A stretch of DNA of 21,778 nucleotides from a virus. The stretch is taken from positions 1-21,778 of IMG/VR virus record IMGVR_UViG_3300033571_022104; one strand, written 5' to 3'. A model generated the notes under the pieces. That model was not told the origin of the DNA. It saw nothing but the letters and a program-made list of their open reading frames with translations, and ran no database searches. The translations under genes were made by a program, and so were the position numbers. This document shows positions 1 through 6,874 of the stretch, piece by piece (within the stretch, counting starts at the first letter, position 1; each line of letters starts with the position of its first letter).

Positions 1-501
1 ATAATTTAATTTACCATTAGCATCATAATTGGGTATAATAATTTTATTAGCGTATCTTCCTACCTCACAATACCCTATTTGATATTTGAGTATATCTGTG
101 GGTGTTATACCGCGTTTTTTAACATAAAACAACGCGTGTCTCGCAGTAATATCTGTCTTCGATAGGTTATATAGAGGTTTATATTCCTTGGGTAATTCAA
201 CGTTAAGGTTAAAGTCTGATTGGTCTATTTTAGTTGTAGTACCTAGAATAGAATTTAATTCAGAATATTTTTCTCTATCTGCTTTTACAGATTTGAATAA
301 AGAAGCAATTGTTTTACCTTTAATATCACAAGCCCAACAGTGCCAAGGGTTTTCATTTTTGGTTGTTGGGACTAGATTAATTTCTAATTTAGGTTTTCTA
401 TGATTGCATAGAGGGCAGTGAAAGGCATAGTTACCTTTTGAGGTAGCATTGCCTTTTCCTAGTACAGATTGTACTAGACCTAATAATATTCCGTTTACCA
501 T
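1..501 (-). CDS. DNA primase, DnaG/T4 gp61-like, 5' part only (runs off the left edge)
   Basis: This is the N-terminal 167 codons of a primase, the enzyme that makes RNA primers for lagging-strand replication next to the replicative helicase. The start is ATG at 501-499, and the frame stays open to base 1. Residues 29-32 (CPLC) and 55-58 (CWAC) form a CX2C-X22-CX2C zinc ribbon as in DnaG and T4-type primases, with flanking HRKPKLEI and NPWHCWACDIKGK. Residues 149-163 (GRYANKIIIPNYDAN) match the segment that precedes the TOPRIM catalytic domain in DnaG proteins; that domain lies outside the window. The gene follows the 50-aa ORF by 15 bases on the same strand. A weak AAGG lies just ahead of the ATG. 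It marks the change from the structural block to replication genes. Primase identity is secure; whether it is a strict gp61 orthologue cannot be judged from half a protein. Confidence 0.87.
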   Translation of the reverse strand, partial: MVNGILLGLVQSVLGKGNATSKGNYAFHCPLCNHRKPKLEINLVPTTKNENPWHCWACDIKGKTIASLFKSVKADREKYSELNSILGTTTKIDQSDFNLNVELPKEYKPLYNLSKTDITARHALFYVKKRGITPTDILKYQIGYCEVGRYANKIIIPNYDANGKLNY

Positions 502-516
502 AACCTTATTTTCTTA

Positions 517-669
517 TTATATTTCTCTTACGTCAAATAACTCATCAAAAATATTAACCATTAATCTCTTTTGAGCAGCAAAAAATAGTATTGCTCCTTC
601 TAAAGATGCAGATTTGATTGAATTAATTGGCTCATTTGAATTTTTTGAGAAAAGACCGTAGCGTTTCAT
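517..669 (-). CDS. Small conserved-looking phage protein, 50 aa, function unknown
   Basis: This short ORF lies in the gap between the nuclease gene and the primase. It starts at ATG 669-667 (MKRYGLFSKNSNEPINS), ends at TAA 519-517 and encodes 50 residues, finishing FDELFDVREI. The N-terminus (YGLFSK followed by a short turn) looks like a beta-hairpin, and the middle (ASLEGAILFFAAQKRLMV) like an amphipathic helix, giving a small alpha/beta fold. I recall similar ~50-aa proteins in T4-like phages but cannot name a family or function. It fills the space almost exactly: 29 bases after the upstream stop and 15 before the primase start. It has the same strand and composition as its neighbours, which supports a real gene. 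The leader CCATAAAAATCCCCTAT has no Shine-Dalgarno sequence. Confidence 0.78.
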   Translation of the reverse strand: MKRYGLFSKNSNEPINSIKSASLEGAILFFAAQKRLMVNIFDELFDVREI

Positions 670-698
670 ATAGGGGATTTTTATGGTAATATAATAAA

Positions 699-1160
699 TT
701 ATTTTAGGGTATCAAAGTCTTTTCGGAAAAATTTACCCAGAACATTATCATTAATGTATTGGTCTGATCTTTCAAGTACCTCATTTACAAAAAGGTATTT
801 AGTTTCATAGTAAGTTAATAATTTTTTTGTGGAAACAAAACAAAGTATCTCTCTTTTGAAATCTTCTTTATTACCGTCTTTTATTAACTGTTTTATTTCT
901 GATTGTGAGCCGTAATAGTTTTTCCAATCAGATTCTTTTATTACTTGTTTTTTCTTACTTAATCTTCTATCAGTAATTAAAGCTAGTTCTTTTTTACCTA
1001 ATGCTTTATTAGTAACTGACATTAATTGCTTTTTACCTAAGTATTTTCTACCTGTAGGAAGATGTGTTATCTCATAAATAAACCCGAAAGTATTTTCGGG
1101 CATATCTGAGAGTTCTGTTATCACTTTTCCTTTGTAAATCCAAGTTGGAAATGTAACCAT
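699..1160 (-). CDS. GIY-YIG family nuclease (Seg-like, possible free-standing homing endonuclease)
   Basis: The 153-aa product carries the hallmarks of a GIY-YIG nuclease. These are GFIY at 26-29, followed about ten residues later by KYLGKK at 39-44 (the YIG part, with Leu for Ile), then SDWKNYYGS at 77-85, a Glu at 119 within TYYETKYLF in the position of the metal-binding catalytic glutamate, and an Asn-containing DNVLGKF at 138-144. This order matches small T4-type phage nucleases annotated as Seg or homing endonucleases, which cut DNA and often spread by copying themselves into a cut allele. No separate DNA-binding domain is visible, so the protein is close to a bare catalytic domain with a basic insert (residues 55-76, rich in Lys and Arg). 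It lies between the structural and replication blocks. The fold is well supported. The homing role is inferred; a repair or host-DNA-degrading role is also possible. Confidence 0.8.
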   Translation of the reverse strand: MVTFPTWIYKGKVITELSDMPENTFGFIYEITHLPTGRKYLGKKQLMSVTNKALGKKELALITDRRLSKKKQVIKESDWKNYYGSQSEIKQLIKDGNKEDFKREILCFVSTKKLLTYYETKYLFVNEVLERSDQYINDNVLGKFFRKDFDTLK

Positions 1161-1184
1161 ACTTTTATTTATTGTGGATTATTA

Positions 1185-1544
1185 CTATCTTTTTCTATAT
1201 CTTGGTTCATCACTAGGTCGAAATTCTCTTCGTGTTTGTCCAAACTTTCCATATTTTATAAGGTCATCAATTTCTCTATCAATTTCTGCCTTACCGTCTG
1301 ATGGTTTGTAGGTTTTTTCGATATCCTTTGTTATTTCATCATCAGTTCTTTGCTTTTCTCCTTTTTTTTGCACAAGAATTTCTTCACCACTGAATAAATT
1401 TACAACTCTATCACCGGCACTATTTACCTCTATTTTATAGTTGCTACGACCAAATTGCTTATATTCTTCACCTAAATTTTCTTTATAATCTTCTTTTAAT
1501 AGTTTTCCTTCTGCAAGGTATTTTTTAAAATCAAAGTTTTCCAT
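1185..1544 (-). CDS. Charged hypothetical protein, 119 aa
   Basis: I do not recognise the function. The product is strongly charged (many Lys, Glu, Asp, Arg) with no membrane segment, so it is probably cytoplasmic or a packaged or scaffold-like protein. The N-terminus, MENFDFKKYLAEGKLLKE, is an amphipathic helix. I recall similar FKKYLAEGKL openings on several unrelated proteins of marine T4-like phages, which may make it a short shared tag, but I could not check this. Residues 35-60 (YKIEVNSAGDRVVNLFSGEEI) look like a small beta-hairpin. The C-terminal third (EIDREIDDLIKYGKFGQTRREFRPSDEPRYRKR, positions 87-119) is a helix with a basic tail, which could bind nucleic acid or a partner. The start follows a 33-base gap with the repeated A/T motif (1568-1576). 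It is the first gene after the tail-adhesin cluster. Confidence 0.85.
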   Translation of the reverse strand: MENFDFKKYLAEGKLLKEDYKENLGEEYKQFGRSNYKIEVNSAGDRVVNLFSGEEILVQKKGEKQRTDDEITKDIEKTYKPSDGKAEIDREIDDLIKYGKFGQTRREFRPSDEPRYRKR

Positions 1545-1567
1545 TTTTTTATTATTTTTTAATTTAT

Positions 1568-1576
1568 TATAAATAT
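1568..1576 (-). promoter_or_regulatory. Intergenic ATATTTATA motif, copy 1
   Basis: The coding strand reads GAATATTTATAATAAATT, with the core 23 bases ahead of the 119-aa start. The same 9-base core is found in four other gaps (6838-6846, 13884-13892, 16839-16847, 20526-20534), and I did not notice it inside a gene. It is the reverse complement of a T4 late -10-like string, so the promoter reading is tentative. An A/T-rich leader element for translation is an alternative. Confidence 0.4.
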
Positions 1577-1577
1577 T

Positions 1578-1910
1578 CTAAATATCATACTTAACTACAA
1601 AAACTGTATCTGTTGTTGAAGAAAGTGGAATTGGTTGAGCTAATTTAGCTACCGCTAATAATTCACTTCTATTATTGTATAGTCCTACTGTTGTAACATA
1701 AGGAGCAAATATTGAACCTGTAGCAAAATCTCTTAATGAACCTGAATTATCTGTTGATATGGTAGGATTCATAGACATATTAAAGTCATTTTCTCCTACT
1801 TTACAACGAACTTCATTTTCATAAATGATGTGCTCATTTTTAAAGCTTAGTAAAGCATTTGGATCTTGAGGTAATGGTAGTTCTAAATCTGGTCTTACTG
1901 GTATAGCCAT
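1578..1910 (-). CDS. Probable virion protein, 110 aa, paralogue of the C-terminal domain of the 346-aa protein
   Basis: From about residue 28 onward, this protein aligns with residues 266-346 of the 346-aa product. Both have an (E)NDFN/NSDFN turn followed by TNP or MNP, then YVTTVGLYNNRSELLAVAKLAQP here against FVTTVGMYNTNNELLAVAKLSKP there, and both end in a V-V/R-V beta strand and Asp. The DNA is 25/25 identical across the ELLAVAKL part (1641-1665 and 5166-5190). The N-terminal 27 residues, rich in Pro and Leu (VRPDLELPLPQDPNALLSFK), are specific to this copy. The likely role is a small tail or baseplate structural subunit. I recall homologues in uncultured marine phages, but their role is not known to me. 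It starts 3 bases after the adhesin stop, so the two are probably cotranslated. It could instead be a chaperone or adaptor for the adhesin. Confidence 0.88.
   Translation of the reverse strand: MAIPVRPDLELPLPQDPNALLSFKNEHIIYENEVRCKVGENDFNMSMNPTISTDNSGSLRDFATGSIFAPYVTTVGLYNNRSELLAVAKLAQPIPLSSTTDTVFVVKYDI
1641..1665. repeat. 25-base direct repeat, copy A
   Basis: This stretch is identical to 5166-5190 and encodes ELLAVAKL on the minus strand in both genes. A further 15-base match (CCTACTGTTGTAACA) follows at 1684-1698 and 5209-5223, so the similarity covers about 58 bases with mismatches. It is the DNA trace of the paralogous domain on either side of the adhesin gene. Confidence 0.9.
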
Positions 1911-1913
1911 ATG

Positions 1914-4900
1914 TTAAGGTGTTACGTAATCTATTGAACAAGTTATAACAAGGTTAGGTCCATAATAAGTTCTATTGGTACTTACCCGTAATTCCTCTCT
2001 ATAATTTCCAGTAGTAGTAAAAGTATCATAAATTAAACTACCAATATAAATAAATTGGTTTTCTCCAGTTGTATAATTATTTGAAAAATATGCAGTAGGA
2101 TAAGCATTTGAATTTATTAATGATTCAGCTTCAGTATAAACATTACCATTTATAGAACTATTACCAGTTATGGTAACTTTCCATAAATCATTACCAGCAA
2201 CTTGTTGGGTTATATTATTTGGTGAAGTACCTACAGTAGTAATGGTTATACTCGCTGGTTGAGGTGATGATATGTAATTTGGATTATCAGGATCATAAGC
2301 ATATAGAGCACTAGCTGCTTGCCATAAACGAGTAGAATTAGGTGGTTGGATACCATTACCAGAAGGGTAACTATTAGCAGTAAAACCATTTTTAAGTTGT
2401 AAACTTATTCCAGTATTATTAATTACTTCATAATAAACAGTTCCCCATTGAGTAGGAGGGGCAACACCCTCACATGAAGCTGAGAATGTAGCACTATAAG
2501 AGGAAGTTGATCCATTACTACAACTATTATAAGCTCTAAAATATGCATATTCAAATTGGTTAAGCTCATATCCAAGAGAATCTATAAAACTTATAGGTAA
2601 CATAATAGGATCAGAATTATCTATTATTACAGTACCAATACCCTCAGGATAATCAAAATTTTCATAACTATTAAATTCTATAATTGTATAAGTTGCATTA
2701 GCTGAAGCTGAATTATATGTTAAAGAAAATTCTGAGTTCCAGGTTGTAGCACAGTTTAAAGGAGTTACACTGGTTATGATAGGGGCAAAACACCCACTTA
2801 TTGGACATGAAGCTGTATCTTCAAAGTAGGGTTGAAAGGGTGAACCATTACAGAATTCAAATTTATCAGATGATGAAGTGAAATTTTGGGTAAAATTTAG
2901 AGTAGGACCAAATAAATTAGTACCATTAGAGTAACTAGAAGTTACTACTGATCCTGAATAGGGGCCTGTAGTAAATACTTGTTGTACTCCGGAGTGTGAT
3001 ACATATCCAGTATTTTGTCCTGAGGATGTTACGCAATATGAGCCTGTGTATACATAATTTCTTCTAAACGTTTCTATAGTTGTAGTTGGACTAATACAAC
3101 CATTAGAATCTACTACAAAAGTATTAAAAGTCCCTGGTTGATATCCTTTTAAAGTTATAGAGCTTGAATCTGAAATATAAAGTTCTGTCCCTATAGATGC
3201 ATTATAGATATAAGGTGGAGTTCCTCCTGAAGCATTAAATAATATAGCATTAGAACAAGAATCTATATAAGATGCTGTTACTATGTGTGTTATAGGAGCA
3301 GGAGAAGTTATAGTAAAAGTATTATTATAAGTTTGACATTGTAAATCTCTTGAATAAGTTACATATAAATTATAACTTCCTGTAGATAAATTTGACGCTG
3401 TTATAGTATTATTAGAAAATGAACTTAATAAAGTATTATTATATATATAACTTCCTGTTGGTCCTAATAAACTAACTAATAATCTATCAGTCACATTAGT
3501 AAGAGCTATTGATAATGCTCCATTTGAACCACCATAACAAGTCACATTAGATTGAGTTACACTAGCTGTTAATTGAGTATAAACTCCTAAAGTTACTAAT
3601 GAACTTGTAATACATGAATTTATATCTCTAACTTGTATAGTGTGAGATCCGGTTGATAAGCCTGTAAAAGTAACAGGGATATTAGTATATGATCCTGAAG
3701 AATCTATTCTAGCTTGATATGCTGTACCTGTTCCATCGTCTTCAATATAAATTTGACCATCATTGCTTGTTGATGAGCATGGATTTTTTACTATATTAGT
3801 AGTATATGATATAGGTTTATGCCATGAACTAAATGAAGCCGAATAAATGGTATTAGTATAATCTTTAACATAGATTATATTATTATTTCCTGCGGGTATT
3901 AAACCATCAATAGTAGCATTAAATATTGTGTTTGAACCTGTATAACTAACACCTCCGTCTAATGAATAACTATAATAGGGTACTCCGTAATTTATGTCAA
4001 AACTTATATCTAAACTACCTGTAGTACCATAACAAACTTTATCAATTATAATATTATTTATTTCTAAAGGTAAAGAAGTTATTTCTAAATTTATAGAACT
4101 TGTATTACTTCTAATACTATTATAATTTCCTACGGTATAATTTAATTGATAATTTCCTGGTATTACAGCAACTTGATTGGGAGTTATTGTTATTATACCA
4201 TTATTTAGGGTATAATTAGGAAAATTAGTACCATATATTTCCACACTAGAAGGATCTATATTCCCACAATCAGAAAAATCATTTTCTAATATGTCTAGAA
4301 TTTGAGGTAAAGCATATTCAGTATTTTGATATGAATAATAATCATTTACTGATGTAGGTGGGGCACCAAATACGCAAAGATATCTTTGATTAGTAAGTAC
4401 TATTAATCCCTGAGAGTAAAATACGTTACCAATATAAGTTGAAGTGAAAGTATCAATTAAGTTACCTTCACCATCATCTTGAATATTGTAGGCTGAGGCT
4501 GAAATGTTAATTGATTTTGGAGATAATCCTGATCCAAATATGTTTTGATCAATTGATATTACTACTATTTTACTACCTTTATCAGGATCATATCCTGCTT
4601 CATCATATAAACTTGAAGAAAAATCATATAAGGATGTACCGAAAAGTGTCCCATTCCTTCCTAAGGCTGAACTACCAGTTATAGTAGGGAGATTTCTATT
4701 AGCTGCTAACATTGACCCTGAAGTCAAAGTAGATTGTTCGTAATTAAAAAATGATGAAGATTGGAAAAATTCTCCAGTAAATGATCCTGAAGTATAATTT
4801 TGGTAATAGAGATTTTTTATAGAGTCAAAAATTAATCTTCTATATTCTTCATTAGATGTTTCAGAATCATTGATGGGATCAAATGGATTGATTTTATTAA

Positions 4901-5036
4901 TAGGTAAGTTTTCACCTATATAAATTGTAATTCCATTTTGGGATAATGTAGAATTAGTAACCTCCCATTGCTTGTTAGCTATATAGGAGGTTAATGTTAT
5001 ATCATTTGAATTTAAGGTTTTGTAAGAAAAACTCAT
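1914..5036 (-). CDS. Large tail adhesin / receptor-binding protein with SprB-type repeats, 1040 aa
   Basis: This is probably the distal host-binding protein of the tail. Residues 1-220 look like a virion-anchoring head: NKQWEV near 21, SNEEYRRLIFDSIKNLYYQ at about 61-79, NYEQSTL at 98-104 and IGNVFYSQGLIVLTNQ at about 202-217. Residues 244-320 form an Ig-like module (ILDILENDFSDCGNIDPSSV onward). At least three and probably four repeats of about 80-90 residues follow, at about 325-405, 410-485, 490-580 and 582-660. They carry CYGGSNGALSI, a GLSTGS.TI.VRD step and endings such as DSNGC. These are the signs of SprB repeats, known from secreted gliding adhesins of Bacteroidota. Residues 740-1040 are further beta-rich domains that may form the tip. 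I count 17 cysteines, very many for this window. It overlaps no neighbour and lies between two paralogous genes. Adhesin identity is strongly inferred; the receptor is unknown. Confidence 0.85.
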   Translation of the reverse strand: MSFSYKTLNSNDITLTSYIANKQWEVTNSTLSQNGITIYIGENLPINKINPFDPINDSETSNEEYRRLIFDSIKNLYYQNYTSGSFTGEFFQSSSFFNYEQSTLTSGSMLAANRNLPTITGSSALGRNGTLFGTSLYDFSSSLYDEAGYDPDKGSKIVVISIDQNIFGSGLSPKSINISASAYNIQDDGEGNLIDTFTSTYIGNVFYSQGLIVLTNQRYLCVFGAPPTSVNDYYSYQNTEYALPQILDILENDFSDCGNIDPSSVEIYGTNFPNYTLNNGIITITPNQVAVIPGNYQLNYTVGNYNSIRSNTSSINLEITSLPLEINNIIIDKVCYGTTGSLDISFDINYGVPYYSYSLDGGVSYTGSNTIFNATIDGLIPAGNNNIIYVKDYTNTIYSASFSSWHKPISYTTNIVKNPCSSTSNDGQIYIEDDGTGTAYQARIDSSGSYTNIPVTFTGLSTGSHTIQVRDINSCITSSLVTLGVYTQLTASVTQSNVTCYGGSNGALSIALTNVTDRLLVSLLGPTGSYIYNNTLLSSFSNNTITASNLSTGSYNLYVTYSRDLQCQTYNNTFTITSPAPITHIVTASYIDSCSNAILFNASGGTPPYIYNASIGTELYISDSSSITLKGYQPGTFNTFVVDSNGCISPTTTIETFRRNYVYTGSYCVTSSGQNTGYVSHSGVQQVFTTGPYSGSVVTSSYSNGTNLFGPTLNFTQNFTSSSDKFEFCNGSPFQPYFEDTASCPISGCFAPIITSVTPLNCATTWNSEFSLTYNSASANATYTIIEFNSYENFDYPEGIGTVIIDNSDPIMLPISFIDSLGYELNQFEYAYFRAYNSCSNGSTSSYSATFSASCEGVAPPTQWGTVYYEVINNTGISLQLKNGFTANSYPSGNGIQPPNSTRLWQAASALYAYDPDNPNYISSPQPASITITTVGTSPNNITQQVAGNDLWKVTITGNSSINGNVYTEAESLINSNAYPTAYFSNNYTTGENQFIYIGSLIYDTFTTTGNYREELRVSTNRTYYGPNLVITCSIDYVTP

Positions 5037-5073
5037 ATTGTATTTTTCAATTTATCGATAACTATTATGGAAT

Positions 5074-5102
5074 TCTTCTCTATTACCTAGTAGGGGAGAA
5101 GA
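5074..5102 (-). other. Small inverted repeat just after the 346-aa gene stop
   Basis: On the coding strand, TCTTCTC (5102-5096) can pair with GAGAAGA (5080-5074) around a 15-base loop, directly after the TAG stop at 5105-5103. No run of T follows, so it does not look like a standard intrinsic terminator. It may slow RNA decay or mark a processing site between the 346-aa gene and the adhesin gene. It may also be chance. Confidence 0.3.
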
Positions 5103-6143
5103 CTAAAAATCTAGTTTTACACGAATAAGTGCTTCTTTTGTAAAATCTTTAGGTAGTGGTTTTGATAATTTAGCTACCGCTAATAATTCATTATTAGTAT
5201 TATACATACCTACTGTTGTAACAAATGTTTGTGGATTATTAACTAGTGTTGGATAATAAAAATCACCACTACCACTTATCATAGAAGGATTAGTAGTATA
5301 ATTAAAATCACTATTTTTAATTCTAACAAAAATGTAATCTGAGGTTATTGTTTCTTCGCTATTTAAAGAAAATCCTCCATTTCCTCTAGCAGAATTCATA
5401 GCATTAAATAACGCAGCATTTATTAAACCTAAATTATTGGAATTACTAGCACTTGGGATAGATAATTGTATTCCCCCAAAACTAGAAGATAATGCTAAAG
5501 CTTGAGAATTTAATAAAATTAAACCTACATCAGGTAAAAATTTACCATATGAACCCGAATTGGTATATCCTGCAGCTGCACTGCTACTTGGTGGGATTGA
5601 GGTTGTAGCTGAACCAAAAGATCCACTTACAATATCAAATACTCTACCTGCATCACAATATGTTACAGTAGTAACATTATTGCTATTATTAGTTAGATTA
5701 ATTAATCCTGATCCTGATAAGGCTAAGTTGAAGGTTCCTAAAAATAATTTTTCTTTATAGTTAGCTCTATTAATATTAATTACGTAAAAATCAGGTGAAT
5801 TAGTATTACCAGTTCCAAAATTAATATTAGTATTTTCATCTCCATTTATTAATGTTCTAAATTGACCATAGGTAATTCGAGTTGGAGATGCTCCTGGTAT
5901 GCTTGAATTTAAAGGAGCTGATCCAGAACCATTAATTTGCCCATACGCAATTGAAAATTGTGGTAAGGTTGAGGTGAATGAATTTGGATCTTGGTAATAT
6001 ACAGGAAGATAGGCATTATTGGCAATAGGGGTCGAAGAAGTATTGTAGAAAGTTAAGGTAGTTTGATTATTACCCCATAGTGTTGAAACTATAGAATCAG
6101 AACTTACTACAAAGTCTTCATTATTTAAAGGTATAAAGCTCAT
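5103..6143 (-). CDS. Probable virion structural protein, 346 aa, with duplicated C-terminal domain
   Basis: The product is rich in Ser, Asn, Gly and Thr, with no signal peptide or membrane segment, as in beta-rich tail proteins. The N-terminus (MSFIPLNNEDFVVSSDSIVS) and the segment up to about residue 140 look like an attachment domain. Residues 143-215 hold small-residue stretches (for example SSSAAAGYTNSGSYG). The last 80 residues (about 266-346) are paralogous to the 110-aa protein encoded beyond the adhesin gene. It shares an opening pattern (MSF + short polar segment) with the adhesin. It follows the 219-aa gene by 12 bases and precedes the adhesin by 66 bases. A role as an adaptor linking the adhesin to the baseplate is plausible but inferred only from position and the shared domain. 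Coding status is secure; the exact function is not known to me. Confidence 0.88.
   Translation of the reverse strand: MSFIPLNNEDFVVSSDSIVSTLWGNNQTTLTFYNTSSTPIANNAYLPVYYQDPNSFTSTLPQFSIAYGQINGSGSAPLNSSIPGASPTRITYGQFRTLINGDENTNINFGTGNTNSPDFYVININRANYKEKLFLGTFNLALSGSGLINLTNNSNNVTTVTYCDAGRVFDIVSGSFGSATTSIPPSSSAAAGYTNSGSYGKFLPDVGLILLNSQALALSSSFGGIQLSIPSASNSNNLGLINAALFNAMNSARGNGGFSLNSEETITSDYIFVRIKNSDFNYTTNPSMISGSGDFYYPTLVNNPQTFVTTVGMYNTNNELLAVAKLSKPLPKDFTKEALIRVKLDF
5166..5190. repeat. 25-base direct repeat, copy B
   Basis: This is identical to 1641-1665, in the same orientation and the same reading frame (ELLAVAKL). The two copies lie about 3.5 kb apart, with the whole 1040-aa adhesin gene between them. 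Confidence 0.9.
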
Positions 6144-6155
6144 GTTTTATTTTTA

Positions 6156-6815
6156 TTAGCTAGTTACTTTAGTTATTGTTACAGGAATTGTTACTCTAGC
6201 TCCAGAATCTCTACCAATTATAGTTAATATAGTTGATAATGAAGATTGAGCACCGAATAATGTATTAACAGTAGTTGCTGTCAAGTTTATAGTAGCTCCA
6301 ATTACTGTTCTTGAAACATTAGTTCCAATTGTTGTTGTTGAATTTAAAGCAGCAACTTCAGCTGTATTAATACCTACACCATTAAATGTAGCTAATAATC
6401 TTGAATCACCAATAGTGGCTGTGTAACCTGAAGATTCAAATGTGGTTGAAGTTCCTAAGTAATTTAGAGTTTGAGGAGTAATAGCTAAAGTAGCTCCTTG
6501 ACGTAATGTAATAGAAGTATAACCTACATTTAATACAGGTAATTTAGCAGTACCACGTGGTAAAGTTAAAAGTTTATACTTCATAATTTGAGTCTCATCA
6601 GGGAAGGCTTCAATTATTGGCATAGCCTCAATAGCTTCACCATAATAGGCTGATCCTGATGGATGTGTTGGGTTGTAAAGAGTATAATCAATCTCATCAT
6701 CTGATAATGAGAATTGAGTAATTCTAAATGAACCGTCATTTTTAGCTAAAAGTTCTCTACCTTTTTTAGTTAAGATAGCATCTACGGTTACGGATGTGTT
6801 ATTTAAGAATCCCAT
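6156..6815 (-). CDS. Conserved virion structural protein, 219 aa
   Basis: The first ~110 residues form a compact conserved-looking block: MGFLNNTSVTVDAILTKKGR, then FRITQFSLSDDEIDYTLYNP, SGSAYYGEAIE, MKYKLLTLPRGTAKLPVL and GYTSITLRQGA. I recall closely similar proteins from uncultured marine T4-like phages, annotated only as structural or hypothetical. The rest (about 112-219) is Thr/Ser/Ile-rich with short alternating hydrophobic strands, typical of an Ig-like beta-sandwich, and ends TIPVTITKVTS. The acidic SDDEIDYTLYNP segment may bind an ion or a partner. It lies between the giant wedge protein and the 346-aa protein, which fits a baseplate-periphery or tail-fibre connector role. An A/T motif (6838-6846) lies 22 bases ahead of the start, so it may begin a transcript covering the adhesin genes. 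No Shine-Dalgarno sequence is seen. Confidence 0.88.
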   Translation of the reverse strand: MGFLNNTSVTVDAILTKKGRELLAKNDGSFRITQFSLSDDEIDYTLYNPTHPSGSAYYGEAIEAMPIIEAFPDETQIMKYKLLTLPRGTAKLPVLNVGYTSITLRQGATLAITPQTLNYLGTSTTFESSGYTATIGDSRLLATFNGVGINTAEVAALNSTTTIGTNVSRTVIGATINLTATTVNTLFGAQSSLSTILTIIGRDSGARVTIPVTITKVTS

Positions 6816-6837
6816 ATTGTTTTATTCGATTACTAAT

Positions 6838-6846
6838 TATAAATAT
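6838..6846 (-). promoter_or_regulatory. Intergenic ATATTTATA motif, copy 2
   Basis: The coding strand reads ATACATATTTATAATTAGT, 22 bases before the 219-aa start, in a 59-base gap. The core and the following AAT match copies 1 and 5. It is well placed to control the cluster of the 219-aa, 346-aa and adhesin genes, if it is a promoter. Confidence 0.4.
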
Positions 6847-6874
6847 GTATATTTTTTATTTCTTTAAATTTAGT

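Noticed and set aside
188-403. Plus-strand open frame of 71 codons
   Set aside because: It lies fully inside the primase frame on the other strand, whose zinc ribbon proves that frame.
3100-4000. Tandem DNA repeats in the adhesin gene
   Set aside because: The repeats are visible only at protein level and are well diverged; no DNA tandem repeat is seen.
5074-5102. Rho-independent terminator after the 346-aa gene
   Set aside because: The 7-base stem has a 15-base loop and no following T run, so I list it only as an inverted repeat.
5560-5760. Plus-strand open frame of 66 codons with hydrophobic stretches
   Set aside because: It is antisense to the 346-aa gene; the Leu/Val runs are mirror images of Asn/Ser-rich codons, with no independent support.
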